Source: Croceicoccus pelagius (GTDB lineage Bacteria; Pseudomonadota; Alphaproteobacteria; Sphingomonadales; Sphingomonadaceae). From it: DNA of 64,000 nt. Positions within the stretch are counted from its first letter, which is position 1, and every line of letters starts with the position of its first letter. The notes under the pieces were generated by a model. It ran no database searches and was not told the DNA's origin. It was given only the letters and a program-made list of their open reading frames with translations. The stretch covers positions 248,001 through 312,000 of the forward strand of contig NZ_LYWY01000037.1 in assembly GCF_001661915.1 (NCBI RefSeq). The letters run 5' to 3'. The position numbers and the translations under genes were made by a program. Positions 42,701-51,093 of this stretch are shown in pieces.

Positions 42701-43272
42701 GGCCCTACCGCCTTGTCCTGATGGATATGCAGATGCCGGAGATGGACGGGCTGGAGGCTACGCGCCGACTGCGACGTGCAGGGTTTGAGCCCGAAATGTT
42801 GCCGATCGTTGCTTTGACGGCCAACTGCTTTGCCGAAGACATTGCCGCTTGCCGTGAGGCGGGAATGCAGGGGCATCTCGCCAAACCGCTCCAGATGGCT
42901 GCGATGAAAGAGGCGATTGCGACCTATCTGGCACCGGTCAGTCAGCCCGGGTCGGAGTCCGAGGTCGCGATCATCGAGCCCATAGTCGGGTCGATAGTCG
43001 GCGAAGCCGATTCGCTTGCCGTGCGGTATCGCGAACGAAAGGCCAAGTTGCTGTCCGACCTGGCCGAAGTCGCCGCCGGGCAGGGCGAGGCGCAGTGGGA
43101 CGTACTTGCCATGCAACTTCACAAGCTGGCCGGAACCGCGGGCTATTTCGGCGAGCCACAGCTGGGCGAACTCGCCCGCGCCCTGGAAGACCGGCTGCGC
43201 TATGCAGAGGACGGGGCGGCCCGGCTCGAACTGATCAGGTCTGAGTGGGAAACGATGCAGAAGGTCGCCTGA
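39715..43272 (+). CDS. Hybrid sensor histidine kinase (MASE1-like, PAS repeats, HisKA, HATPase, REC, Hpt)
   Basis: A 1185-residue one-protein phosphorelay. Residues about 15-290 hold eight or so membrane helices of MASE1 type (LWLPNAVVLGAIL). Three PAS/PAC units follow (about 300-425, 430-550, 555-680). The dimerisation domain has the phospho-acceptor His696 in MSHEIRTPMNGVIGF. The ATPase has NLIGNAVKFTEHG, DTGIGISPGRL and GGTGLGLAIS. The receiver domain carries Asp1004 in LVLMDMQMPEMDG. The C-terminal Hpt has His1136 in QLHKLAGTAGYFG. No response regulator is adjacent, so output must go through a partner elsewhere. The ligand is unknown. Confidence 0.93.
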   Translation: MTNDAVWEEKPSVPGAVAHLAMGAAMAATALLLAVASLSVPHDGGLAALWLPNAVVLGAILSVRRQLLSAALAGAGAGLFLGEIAGKIQPDVAAALTAANIAEIAIAVLLTRKVCGDTVDFTDPTAFFRFIAAMLAGAAVSGVLVLALVSDAPVLFAARHASGLVFIAPLTIVAIGAWRTRGQGGMLVPVPVLGIVVLGSLAIFLQSSFPFLFLVTPLVVLAGISSGIGGTAFVLVLIATIGTAATAFGSGPITLTRGDPALQFVTLQLFLGSLTLVGLPLAGLIERGIRDREALRKSRDDKRRLLDNIDEVFFSIGNDGTWQTLNAAWDRITGRQSEMSIGQPYDLFLPPAERERIAPEMARLRAGLISVLQIELAFERPDGEERHVEMRMRCTRDASGRAQGVMGHMLDVSDKATGRMALEASERKFATLAELAPAGLFLTNARGECTWVNRAWQESTGMLGEQWRGHGWADAIHPDDFDRVFYAWMAATAARSTFADTWRWLRPDGSVVWLTCAAAPQFDGEGRLTGHIGINMDITDLRVAEAELAERERRIKTITDNVRDALFMVQADGTCTYASPYAGSMLDREPDTLVDRPFAALFGRDAQLAIDRRLRPLWSGEERNCTLQFRMDDAAGGRWMDAHLSAVPGEHGVASIVASVRDISDAKQLEADLTKARQKAEHAAKAKATFLANMSHEIRTPMNGVIGFTDLLLDSGLNDTQRRHAQLIADSGRAMMRLLNDILDMSKIDSGKLTIVPATVDLRAKIDACVRLLQPVADRAGILLEAKVEDDVPLRLVGDPLRLRQILLNLIGNAVKFTEHGSVSVHARAKADFLEISIADTGIGISPGRLNDIFDQFRQADGSIARKYGGTGLGLAISSQLARLMGGKIVVESRLDHGTTFTVRIPLIAVSDVSEPRDDAFLSPLPDILPPAPSRPALPQIGPQTGDAARVLVAEDNDINQELVLAMARSAGLDPDLAVDGTEAIAMVEATHAEGRPYRLVLMDMQMPEMDGLEATRRLRRAGFEPEMLPIVALTANCFAEDIAACREAGMQGHLAKPLQMAAMKEAIATYLAPVSQPGSESEVAIIEPIVGSIVGEADSLAVRYRERKAKLLSDLAEVAAGQGEAQWDVLAMQLHKLAGTAGYFGEPQLGELARALEDRLRYAEDGAARLELIRSEWETMQKVA

Positions 43273-43278
43273 AACGGC

Positions 43279-43314
43279 AGCGGCCCGGCACTCTGATGCG
43301 AGTGCCGGGCCGCT
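43279..43314. terminator. Bidirectional hairpin between convergent genes
   Basis: GCGGCCCGGCACTC (43280-43293) and GAGTGCCGGGCCGC (43300-43313) form a perfect 14-bp stem, 15 bp counting the flanking A-T, with a 6-nt loop. It lies 7 nt after the kinase stop and 25 nt from the M23 peptidase stop. There is no long T tract on either side. It probably acts as a shared terminator or RNA end-protector. Confidence 0.65.
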
Positions 43315-43338
43315 TGAACCCGATTGCCGGGGCGCTGC

Positions 43339-44055
43339 TTAGTCTTCCGGACCGCCTGCGCCGAGGCCGTTGGCATCGGCAAACGCCTGCTGGAAGGTGT
43401 CGCGGTTCAGGTAAGGTTCGGGGTCGACCGGCTCGCCTGCGATGCGGACTTCGTAGTGAAGGTGCGGGCCGGTGGAACGACCGGTCGAACCGACCCAGCC
43501 GATCAGGTCGCCCTTTTTCACTTCCTGATCGGGGCGCACGTTCATGCGCGACATGTGGCCATAGCGGGTCTCGATGTCGCCGCCGTGTTCGATCTGGACG
43601 TAATTGCCGTAGCCGCCGTACCACTGCGCCATTTCAACACGGCCATCGGCGGTTGCGTAGATCGGCGTACCGGTGGGCGCAGCCATGTCGAGACCGTCGT
43701 GGTTCCTGCGGCGACCCGTGACCGGGTGAATGCGCGAACCGAACGAACTGGAGTAGCGCGAACCTTCGACCGGAAGGCGCGACGGGATCGAAGCGACGCC
43801 GGTGGTCTTGGCGATGCCGACCTTGGCTTCTTCGGCTTCGGCCTTTTTCCAGGTCGCGAAAAGCTGCTTGAACTTGGCGTCGCTCTCAGTCTTTTCGGCA
43901 TTGTCACGAACCGGAGCCTTGACGTCCGCACTGGCCGAGGCGCTGGCGTTGGCAAGGGCGGGAGCGGGGGCCATCGCCATCGCGGCGATACCGACCGTTC
44001 CGAGCGCGAGTGCCCGTCCAGCCTTCAGTGCAGAAATCCGAATTGCGTCCGTCAT
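43339..44055 (-). CDS. M23 family (LytM/lysostaphin-type) metallopeptidase
   Basis: A 238-residue exported protein. An N-terminal signal-like hydrophobic stretch (ALALGTVGIAAMAMAPAPALA) precedes a charged linker. The peptidase domain has the zinc ligands in GSRIHPVTGRRRNHDGLDM and TGPHLHYEVRIAG, the canonical HxxxD and HxH sites. It should cleave peptidoglycan cross-bridges or act as an envelope regulator. GGACTTGGC sits just before the start. Its terminator is shared with the convergent histidine kinase gene. Confidence 0.92.
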   Translation of the reverse strand: MTDAIRISALKAGRALALGTVGIAAMAMAPAPALANASASASADVKAPVRDNAEKTESDAKFKQLFATWKKAEAEEAKVGIAKTTGVASIPSRLPVEGSRYSSSFGSRIHPVTGRRRNHDGLDMAAPTGTPIYATADGRVEMAQWYGGYGNYVQIEHGGDIETRYGHMSRMNVRPDQEVKKGDLIGWVGSTGRSTGPHLHYEVRIAGEPVDPEPYLNRDTFQQAFADANGLGAGGPED

Positions 44056-44232
44056 GCCAAGTCCTTCGTTATCTCGGCGCCTCCGACCCCTTTAAAGGTA
44101 CGAAATGCGCCGGGTGACCCCCTCGGCACGGCAGGCGTGATGTCCGTCACATCCCTGCCGCGATAAAAAATGTAGAGAACGTCGGAACCCTCCCGTCGTC
44201 TCGTGAGTATTGGTTACGGGCGTAAAGGTTAA

Positions 44233-45033
44233 TTAGACAATACCGGTGCGGTAGTCCCGCGACAGACCGGCTGCCTCACGCGCTGAGTCGTTGAACGGTG
44301 GCTTCAAACGACCTCGAAAATGCCTTTCGACCAGATTTCTCCAGTTTTTTTGCGGATTTTCGTCTCTCGCACGGCTCACTTCGTCGAAGTGCTTTGTCCC
44401 GAAGCGAACGTGGCGAATCTCGTCGTCAAGGATTCGTTCGAGGATTCGCGCCCCGTTCTCGTCCCCCTGCGACCGCACACGTTCCAACGTCGCCGGCGTC
44501 ACGTCGAGGCCGCGCGCCTCCAGCACCATCGGTACGACCGCCAGCCTTGCCGCAACGTCGTGTCGCGTCTCCTGTGCGGCCTGCCACAGCCCGGCGTGGG
44601 CGGGCAGAGCGCCGTAATGGCTGCCCAGCGTCTGCAGCTTCCGGTCGAGCAGCGCGTAGTGCATGGCTTCGTCCGCGGCGACCGACAGGAAGTCGGCGAC
44701 GAACCCCTCTCCCATCGATTCGCCGAACCGCCCCGCCATGTCGAGAGCGAGGTCGATAGCGACGAATTCGATATGCGCCAGCGCGTGCCACAGGGCGATT
44801 CGTCCGCGTTCTGAACCGCCCTTGCCGCGTTTCGGCATCTGGCTGGGCGCCAGCAGCTCAGGCCTCTCGGGCCGCGCCGGTTCGTCCGGCATCGCGCAGT
44901 CGAATACGAACGCCAGCCGCCCCTGTCGCCAGTCGCGCACCAGCTTGCGCGTCGCCATGACCTTGGCGCGCGGATCGCCCGTCAGCAGCGCATCGCGGAT
45001 GACCGACGAAAGGGAAGGAAGGGTATCGGGCAT
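44233..45033 (-). CDS. DUF455 family ferritin-like protein
   Basis: A 266-residue helical protein of the DUF455/COG2833 family. Iron-type ligand clusters are visible: ALAHIEFVAIDLALD, then SVAADEAMHYALLDRKL and RILDDEIRHVRFG, spaced as in ferritin-like four-helix bundles with Glu and ExxH pairs. The start is ATG 45033; longer in-frame readings run into bcp and are spurious. It follows bcp in the same direction after 8 nt, so glnE, bcp and DUF455 are probably one operon. Metal binding is expected; the reaction is unknown. Confidence 0.88.
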   Translation of the reverse strand: MPDTLPSLSSVIRDALLTGDPRAKVMATRKLVRDWRQGRLAFVFDCAMPDEPARPERPELLAPSQMPKRGKGGSERGRIALWHALAHIEFVAIDLALDMAGRFGESMGEGFVADFLSVAADEAMHYALLDRKLQTLGSHYGALPAHAGLWQAAQETRHDVAARLAVVPMVLEARGLDVTPATLERVRSQGDENGARILERILDDEIRHVRFGTKHFDEVSRARDENPQKNWRNLVERHFRGRLKPPFNDSAREAAGLSRDYRTGIV

Positions 45034-45041
45034 TCGCGTGG

Positions 45042-45518
45042 TCAGAGCGCCTTTGCGGCCTCCAGCACGGCCTCGGCATGGCCTTTCACGCGAACCTTGC
45101 GCCAGACCTGCGCGACCTTGCCGTCGGGGCCGACAAGGAAGGTCGAACGCTCGATCCCCATGTAAGTGCGGCCGTAGTTCTTTTTCTCGGTCCAGACGCC
45201 CAGCGCGTCGGTGACGCCGTTCTCCACCGGATCGGACGCGATCGGAACGGTCAGTTCCTGCTTGTCGATGAACTTCTGCTGCGCTGCGGGCTTGTCCTTG
45301 CTTGCGCCCAGCACTGCGACACCGGCTTTCTCGAACTCGGGCAGCAGGGCGGAGAAGTCCTTCGCTTCGGTCGTGCAGCCCGGCGTATTGGCCTTGGGAT
45401 AGAAGAATACGACGACTTTCTGGCCCGCAAAATCCTTGATCGAGACCGATCCGCCATCGGGCGTTTCCATCGCGATGTCGGGGAAGGCGTCGCCAGCGTC
45501 GGGGCGCGTGTCGGTCAT
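45042..45518 (-). CDS. bcp: Thioredoxin-dependent peroxiredoxin Bcp
   Basis: A 158-residue peroxiredoxin that reduces hydroperoxides. The peroxidatic Cys is in FFYPKANTPGCTTEAKDFSA (Cys48 counting from ATG 45518). The second Cys five residues downstream seen in E. coli Bcp is absent, so it is probably a 1-Cys or atypical form. ATG 45518 is preferred to TTG 45524 because GGAG lies 8 nt upstream. glnE ends 2 nt before this ATG, so the two are coupled. Confidence 0.93.
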   Translation of the reverse strand: MTDTRPDAGDAFPDIAMETPDGGSVSIKDFAGQKVVVFFYPKANTPGCTTEAKDFSALLPEFEKAGVAVLGASKDKPAAQQKFIDKQELTVPIASDPVENGVTDALGVWTEKKNYGRTYMGIERSTFLVGPDGKVAQVWRKVRVKGHAEAVLEAAKAL

Positions 45519-45520
45519 GG

Positions 45521-48226
45521 TCAAAGCTCCAGTGTCTGGTCGAATGTCTCGGCCCAGGCCCCTGCCACTTCGGCGCGGGCCTTGTCGAGGGCGGATAGCA
45601 GCGCTTCCCAGCTATCCTGCCGGCAGGCCGCGGCCAGCACGTCGCGCGCTGCGGGCGGGGGCAGGTTGGTGTCGGGAGAAACAAGACGCAGCGTAACGAG
45701 CATCCGTGTCAGAAGGTCGCGCGCCTCGCCCAGCGTGTCGGGCACGTGGCCAGCCGCGCCAAGGCAGCGCACCGCTTTGCCGAGGTTCGGATCATGGCAG
45801 GTTCCAGTGCGAAGCTGGTGGAAATGGGTCAGGAACTCCAGATCGACCAGTCCGCCGCGCTGAAGCTTGATGTCCAGCGGCCCGCGCGGCGGTTTGTGTG
45901 TCGCCATGTCGCCACGCATCTTCAGTACGTCGGCGCGCAAGGCATCTTCATCGCGCGGGCGCGTGAGGACCGAGCGCACAACCTCGTACACGGCATCGTG
46001 CGCGGCTGGCGGCCCGTGAAGAACCCGTGCGCGCATCAGGGCCATGTGCTCCCACGTCCAGGCGGATTCCGCCTGGTAGCGGGCGAAGCTGTCGATGCTG
46101 ACCGCCAGAAGCCCTTGCGTGCCCGATGGGCGCAGCCGGGTGTCGACTTCGAACAACGCGCCCTCGGCGGTCGGCACGATCAGCGCACCGGTCACGCGCT
46201 GGGCGAGACGGTTGAAATATTGCGTTGCGCCCAAGGGTCGTTCGCCGTCGCTCTCGCCTTCGAAATCGCCGGTGAAGAGATAGACGATGTCGAGGTCCGA
46301 GGCATGGGTCAGCGCCCCGCCGCCGAGCCTTCCGAGGCCGAGTACGACCAGTTCTTCGTCTGCGATCCGCCCGTGGGCGCGAGAAAATTCGCGCGATGCA
46401 GCCTCTGCGCAGACCGAAATCGCGGCTTCGGCCACGCGCGACAGGGCGGCGGCGACGTCGAGAGGGTCCTGCGCGTTGTCGATCAGTTGCATGCCAAGCG
46501 CGAACCGCAAGTCGCCGACGACGCGGCGCACGCGGTCGAGCACGGCTTCGTAGTCGTCGTCCTCGCCGCGCATATCGGCGATCAGCGTGTCGACATCGCC
46601 GGGCAGGTCATACGCCGTCCGGTCGATCAGCGTGTCGAGCAGGTCCCCGCGCCGTCCCAGCGCATCGGCAAGGCTGGGTGACAAAGCCAGCACGCGGGCC
46701 AGCGTTTCGAGCAGGGCAGGGCGCGCTTCCAGCAAGTGGAAGATGTTGATGGCCGAGGGCAGCCGCGCCAGCATCTGTTCCCAGCGGGTCAGCGCGCGTT
46801 CGGGTTCGGGCGCCTTGGCGAGCGCCTCCAGCAATTGCGGGCGGATCGCGCTGAACGCCTGCCGCGCCGCATCCGACCGCAGGCACTTTACGCGCCCTGC
46901 TTCCCAGCCGCCGATGCGTTCGGCCAGCGCGCCGGGATCGGCAAAACCGAGTTCCTCCAGCCGCTCCTCGGCAACGGGCTGCGGCTTGGGGGCTGAGACC
47001 TTGCCGCCATGCGCTTCGACCAGCCTATCGAAGCGGGTCCGCACCTTTTCGCAGATGGTTTCGAGTTCGGCGACAAGCGCCGAACCATCGGTCAGCCCGT
47101 CGAGCTGCGCCACGTTGTCCAGCGCCTCTCCTGCGGGCAGCGAGTGGGTCTGCCGGTCGTTCACCATCTGTAACCGGTGCTCGATCTCGCGCAGGCGGTC
47201 ATAGCTTTCGCCCATCACCACCGCGTCTTCGGCCGGGATGATCTGCGCCGCCGCCAGCGCGTCGAGTGCGGCTCTTGTGCCCGAACAGCGCAATGAAGGA
47301 TCGCGTCCGCCGTGGATCAGCTGGTGCGTTTGCGCGAAGAATTCCACTTCGCGGATTCCGCCGCGGCCCTTCTTCACGTCGAAGCCGGGGCCGGGGCGCT
47401 GCGGGCCTGAATGGTCGTCGCGGATGCGGTGGACGAGGCGACCGACTTCCGAAATCGCGCCAAAGTCCAGTGATTTGCGCCAGACGAAGGGGCGAATGTG
47501 GGCGAGAAATTCGCACCCTGCCTCGATATCGCCAGCTACCGACCTGGCACGGATGAAGGCCGCTCGCTCCCACGCGAGCGCCGAGCTTTCGTAGTGAGTC
47601 AGCGCCGCATCGAAGCTGATCGCCAGCGGGCTGACTTCGCTTGCCGGGCGCAGGCGCAGATCGGTGCGAAATACGTATCCTTCGGCCGTCTGCGCGCCCA
47701 TCGTCTGGACGACGCGGCGGGCGGCCATCTGCGCGGCCTCGCCGGGTTCGTCCCGCTCCCTCCGGGGCAGGCGGGCCGGGTCGTAAAGCAGGATCGGATC
47801 GATGTCGGAGGAATAGTTCAGCTCCCCCGCCCCATGTTTGCCGAGCGCCAGCGCGGTCATGCCGGTATTTTCTGCCCCAGGCATCCGGTGCGCGATCGCC
47901 TCGCCAATCGCGGCGTGAAGCGCGCGGCTGGCGAAATCGGACAGTTCGCCCGTGACTTTCAGCAGCGGGAACGCGCCGGCGAGGTCCCCAATGCCCAGAA
48001 CCAGCGCGAGAGCGCGCTTTTCGCGCCGTAGGGCAGAGCCGACATCGGGCGCGCCTTCGCCTGCCTGTTTTGCCAGGGCCAGCGCGGCATCGCCTTCGCC
48101 AGACGCGAGCATTTCTTCCAGATCGGGCCTGCGCGCCAGCAGGTCTGCCAGAAATGGCGCATGAGCCTTTGCGCGCGTTATCGCGCTGGCCCAGTCGCCG
48201 GTCAATTTTGGGGTCTGCCTCTCCAT
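45521..48226 (-). CDS. glnE: Bifunctional glutamine-synthetase adenylyltransferase/deadenylyltransferase
   Basis: A 901-residue regulator that adds or removes AMP on glutamine synthetase according to nitrogen status. Two nucleotidyltransferase halves are present: the first with ALGKHGAGELNYSSDIDPIL, the second with GLGRLGGGALTHASDLDIVY, each with a GS...DxD-like catalytic core. Further GlnE stretches are PGFDVKKGRGGIREVEFFAQ and KLQRGGLVDLEFLTHF. Its role ties with gltBD for nitrogen assimilation. The usual relatives have bcp next, as here. Confidence 0.96.
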   Translation of the reverse strand: MERQTPKLTGDWASAITRAKAHAPFLADLLARRPDLEEMLASGEGDAALALAKQAGEGAPDVGSALRREKRALALVLGIGDLAGAFPLLKVTGELSDFASRALHAAIGEAIAHRMPGAENTGMTALALGKHGAGELNYSSDIDPILLYDPARLPRRERDEPGEAAQMAARRVVQTMGAQTAEGYVFRTDLRLRPASEVSPLAISFDAALTHYESSALAWERAAFIRARSVAGDIEAGCEFLAHIRPFVWRKSLDFGAISEVGRLVHRIRDDHSGPQRPGPGFDVKKGRGGIREVEFFAQTHQLIHGGRDPSLRCSGTRAALDALAAAQIIPAEDAVVMGESYDRLREIEHRLQMVNDRQTHSLPAGEALDNVAQLDGLTDGSALVAELETICEKVRTRFDRLVEAHGGKVSAPKPQPVAEERLEELGFADPGALAERIGGWEAGRVKCLRSDAARQAFSAIRPQLLEALAKAPEPERALTRWEQMLARLPSAINIFHLLEARPALLETLARVLALSPSLADALGRRGDLLDTLIDRTAYDLPGDVDTLIADMRGEDDDYEAVLDRVRRVVGDLRFALGMQLIDNAQDPLDVAAALSRVAEAAISVCAEAASREFSRAHGRIADEELVVLGLGRLGGGALTHASDLDIVYLFTGDFEGESDGERPLGATQYFNRLAQRVTGALIVPTAEGALFEVDTRLRPSGTQGLLAVSIDSFARYQAESAWTWEHMALMRARVLHGPPAAHDAVYEVVRSVLTRPRDEDALRADVLKMRGDMATHKPPRGPLDIKLQRGGLVDLEFLTHFHQLRTGTCHDPNLGKAVRCLGAAGHVPDTLGEARDLLTRMLVTLRLVSPDTNLPPPAARDVLAAACRQDSWEALLSALDKARAEVAGAWAETFDQTLEL

Positions 48227-48367
48227 GATTCATGGGATGGCGGCGCGTAGCCGCGATGGCAAGGCGGCACGTTGAAGTTACGGCGCTGCAACACTGGTGA
48301 CAGGCACCCCTGCTAAATGTAATAGGCCGTCATACCCGAACCGACATTCAGGAAAGGCCTGTCCGCG

Positions 48368-49087
48368 ATGCAGAAGCTCTACCCCGACGCCAAGACCGCA
48401 CTCGAAGGTTTGCTGAAGGACGACATGCTTGTCGCAAGCGGAGGTTTCGGCCTTTGCGGTATTCCCGAACGCCTGATCGACGCCGTGGTTGCAAGCGGGG
48501 TGAAGAATCTGACCGTCGCGTCGAACAATGCCGGCATCGACAACGAAGGCCTCGGCAAGCTGCTGCGCACCAAGCAGATCAAGAAGATGATCAGTTCCTA
48601 CGTCGGCGAGAACAAGGAATTCGAGCGCCAGTTCCTTGCAGGCGAGCTCGAGGTCGAATTCTGCCCTCAGGGAACGCTGGCCGAACGCATGCGCGCCGGC
48701 GGTGCGGGCATTCCCGGTTTTTACACCAAGACGGGCGTCGGCACGCAAGTCGCCGAGGGCAAGGAAGTGAAGACCTTCGATGGCCCGAACGGACCTGCTG
48801 ACTACATCCTTGAAAAGGGCATTTTCGCCGATCTCTCGCTGGTGAAGGCGTGGAAGGCGGATGAAAGCGGCAACCTCGTGTTCCGCAAGACCGCCCGCAA
48901 CTTCAACCTGCCCGCCGCGACTTGCGGCAAGGTCTGCGTGGTCGAAGTGGAAGAAATCGTGCCGACCGGCTCGCTCGATCCCGACTGCATCCACCTGCCG
49001 GGCGTTTACGTCCAGCGCATGATCGTCGGCGCGCCTTACGAAAAGAAGATCGAGTTCAAGACCACGCGCCAGCGCGAAACCGCGTAA
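48368..49087 (+). CDS. scoA: 3-oxoacid CoA-transferase subunit A
   Basis: The 239-residue alpha subunit of succinyl-CoA:3-ketoacid CoA-transferase, which activates acetoacetate. The family pattern [33 protein letters not shown] and [20 protein letters not shown] is intact, and the C-terminal part has [20 protein letters not shown]. It is separated from scoB by an 800-bp interval that carries a lipoprotein gene, an unusual split of the pair. AGGAAAGG lies upstream of the ATG. Confidence 0.95.
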   Translation: MQKLYPDAKTALEGLLKDDMLVASGGFGLCGIPERLIDAVVASGVKNLTVASNNAGIDNEGLGKLLRTKQIKKMISSYVGENKEFERQFLAGELEVEFCPQGTLAERMRAGGAGIPGFYTKTGVGTQVAEGKEVKTFDGPNGPADYILEKGIFADLSLVKAWKADESGNLVFRKTARNFNLPAATCGKVCVVEVEEIVPTGSLDPDCIHLPGVYVQRMIVGAPYEKKIEFKTTRQRETA

Positions 49088-49094
49088 GCGCACG

Positions 49095-49847
49095 ATGCGC
49101 GCCGCGCGCTTCAGCCGGACGTTGGGCCTGTGCGGGTTGATGCTCGCGGCGACGGGCCTCTCCGGCTGTGTCGCGGCAATACCGCTTGCGGCCAGCGGCA
49201 TGCTGGCCAAGCGCACGGTGCTGGACGAAGGCGAGGCTGAATTGGCTGCTTCGGTCCAGATTGCCGCGCCCGCCACGGCTGAGACGGCCCCGAACCTTAC
49301 CGAAAAGTGGTTTGCTGCCGCGCTGTTTGCCGGTGACCGTGCAGGGAAAGGCCTTTCGGTCCTGCCCGATCCGGCAGCTTCGAACGATGACGAGCCGGTC
49401 CTGCCTTGCAAAGGCGGGAAGCCTGCGATCCTGATCGATCTCGATCCCGGCAATACGGCGTTCCGGCCCGATACGGGGCCTTTCGTCGCGCAACCGGGTC
49501 TCGCACCGGCGCTTGCCACCGCGCGCGCAGCGGGGACCGAGGTTCTCTGGATCAGTGTACTGGGCGAAGCTCGCGAAGCTGACCTGCGCGCCGTGCTGGC
49601 CGACACCGGCCTCGATCCGGCGGGCGAAGATACCGTCCTGCTGATCCGCGATCCGGCAGAGACCAAGACCCAGCGCCGCAATGCTGCCGCAGGCGAATGG
49701 TGCATCACGGCCATCGTCGGTGACCGCAAGGGCGACTTCGACGAATTCATGGATTACTTGCGCGATCCCGACGCGCCGACACCGTTCGATCCGCTGCTGG
49801 ATAGCGGCTGGTTCGAATTGCCACCTCCGATCAAGGCCGCCGCCTGA
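49095..49847 (+). CDS. Putative lipoprotein with HAD acid-phosphatase-like core
   Basis: A 250-residue protein. A signal sequence with lipobox LSGC (Cys near 25) is followed by a linker. The segment PAILIDLDPGNTAF looks like the DxD motif I of HAD phosphatases, and TEVLWISVLGEAREADL then resembles the motif II strand with Ser. DTVLLIRDPAETKTQRR resembles the motif III Lys, and AIVGDRKGDFDEFM resembles a GDxxxDF motif IV. This matches the order of class B/lipoprotein acid phosphatases, although motif I is altered from the usual DIDET. Phosphatase activity is a guess. It is in line with scoA and scoB, 7 nt after scoA. Confidence 0.72.
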   Translation: MRAARFSRTLGLCGLMLAATGLSGCVAAIPLAASGMLAKRTVLDEGEAELAASVQIAAPATAETAPNLTEKWFAAALFAGDRAGKGLSVLPDPAASNDDEPVLPCKGGKPAILIDLDPGNTAFRPDTGPFVAQPGLAPALATARAAGTEVLWISVLGEAREADLRAVLADTGLDPAGEDTVLLIRDPAETKTQRRNAAAGEWCITAIVGDRKGDFDEFMDYLRDPDAPTPFDPLLDSGWFELPPPIKAAA

Positions 49848-49889
49848 CGGCGTCCGCACAACAGACAATCTCGCCAAGGAGTAACGCAA

Positions 49890-50525
49890 ATGCCCTGGAC
49901 CCGTGACGAAATGGCCGCCCGTGCCGCGAGGGAGCTGGAAGACGGTTTCTACGTGAATCTCGGCATCGGCATCCCGACGTTGGTGGCCAACCACATTCCC
50001 GAAGGCGTGGAAGTCACGCTGCAGTCGGAAAACGGCATGCTGGGTATCGGACCCTTCCCTTACGAGGGCGAGGAAGACGCCGATCTCATCAATGCCGGCA
50101 AGCAGACGATCAGCGAACTGGACAAGAGCGCCTATTTCGACAGCGCGGCCAGCTTTGCCATGATCCGCGGTGGGCATATCGACCTTACCGTCCTGGGCGC
50201 GATGGAAGTCGACCAGAACGGCGACATCGCGAATTGGATGATCCCGGGCAAGATGATCAAGGGCATGGGAGGCGCGATGGATCTTGTTGCGGGCGTGAAG
50301 AAGATTATCGTCGTGATGGAGCATACCAGCAAGAATGGCAGCCCCAAGTTCATCCCGGAATGCACGCTGCCGTTGACGGGTAAAAACGTCGTCGACATGA
50401 TCGTCACCGATCTCGCGGTGTTCCAGCGCCCCGACCATGACAGCCCGTTCAAGCTGGTCGAACTGGCCCCCGGCGTCACGGCCGAGGAAGTGGCGGAAAA
50501 GACGACCGCGCACTACGTTTCGTAA
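49890..50525 (+). CDS. scoB: 3-oxoacid CoA-transferase subunit B
   Basis: The 211-residue beta subunit that carries the catalytic Glu in [14 protein letters not shown], on which the CoA thioester forms. [20 protein letters not shown] and [21 protein letters not shown] are typical. AAGGAG is placed about 9 nt before the ATG. It works with ScoA to interconvert succinyl-CoA and acetoacetate with acetoacetyl-CoA and succinate, which links PHB/ketone-body breakdown to the TCA cycle. Confidence 0.95.
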   Translation: MPWTRDEMAARAARELEDGFYVNLGIGIPTLVANHIPEGVEVTLQSENGMLGIGPFPYEGEEDADLINAGKQTISELDKSAYFDSAASFAMIRGGHIDLTVLGAMEVDQNGDIANWMIPGKMIKGMGGAMDLVAGVKKIIVVMEHTSKNGSPKFIPECTLPLTGKNVVDMIVTDLAVFQRPDHDSPFKLVELAPGVTAEEVAEKTTAHYVS

Positions 50526-50555
50526 GGTCGACACCTGATAGAGAGGATTTCCACG

Positions 50556-51092
50556 ATGGCCCTGTCCGATATCGCGCTGACCCGCAATGATGGCAGCCAA
50601 GACAGCCTTGCCGCTCACAAGGGCAAGGTTCTGCTGATCGTCAACGTCGCTTCGCAGTGCGGCCTGACGCCGCAATACGCGGGGCTCCAGGCGCTGCAGG
50701 AAAAGTACGGCGAACAGGGCCTTGAAGTGCTTGGCTTTCCGGCCAACGACTTCGGCGCGCAGGAGCCGGGCACAGATGCGGAAATCGCCACGTTCTGCGA
50801 AACCAGCTTCGGCGTAAACTTCCCGCTGTTCGCCAAGGCCAGCGTGATCGGCGCTGACAAACAGCCGCTCTATGCCGAGCTGGTCGAGGCGGCTCCGACG
50901 AAGCAGGGCGATGCCGAAGCCTTCCGCGACAAGCTGCGCGGTTTCGGCATGACCCCGACCGAAGATCCCGAAGTGCTCTGGAACTTCGAGAAGTTCCTCG
51001 TCGGCCGCGACGGTGAGGTCATCGCGCGCTTTTCACCGACCACGGCCCCCGACGATGCGGAACTCGTCTCCGCGATCGAGGCCGCGCTCTGA
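50556..51092 (+). CDS. Glutathione peroxidase family protein (Cys type)
   Basis: A 178-residue thiol peroxidase that detoxifies peroxides. The active-site Cys is in NVASQCGLTPQYAGLQAL (Cys in place of selenocysteine), with the Gln in FPANDFGAQEPG and the Trp in VLWNFEKFLVGRDG, the catalytic tetrad positions. AGAGAGG precedes the ATG. Like other bacterial forms it may use thioredoxin. It ends 1 nt before the convergent nucleotidase gene. Confidence 0.94.
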   Translation: MALSDIALTRNDGSQDSLAAHKGKVLLIVNVASQCGLTPQYAGLQALQEKYGEQGLEVLGFPANDFGAQEPGTDAEIATFCETSFGVNFPLFAKASVIGADKQPLYAELVEAAPTKQGDAEAFRDKLRGFGMTPTEDPEVLWNFEKFLVGRDGEVIARFSPTTAPDDAELVSAIEAAL

Positions 51093-51093
51093 T

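Noticed and set aside
44233-45684. Longer open frame upstream of the DUF455 gene
   Set aside because: The extension runs through bcp in another frame; the DUF455 start at 45033 gives the expected length.
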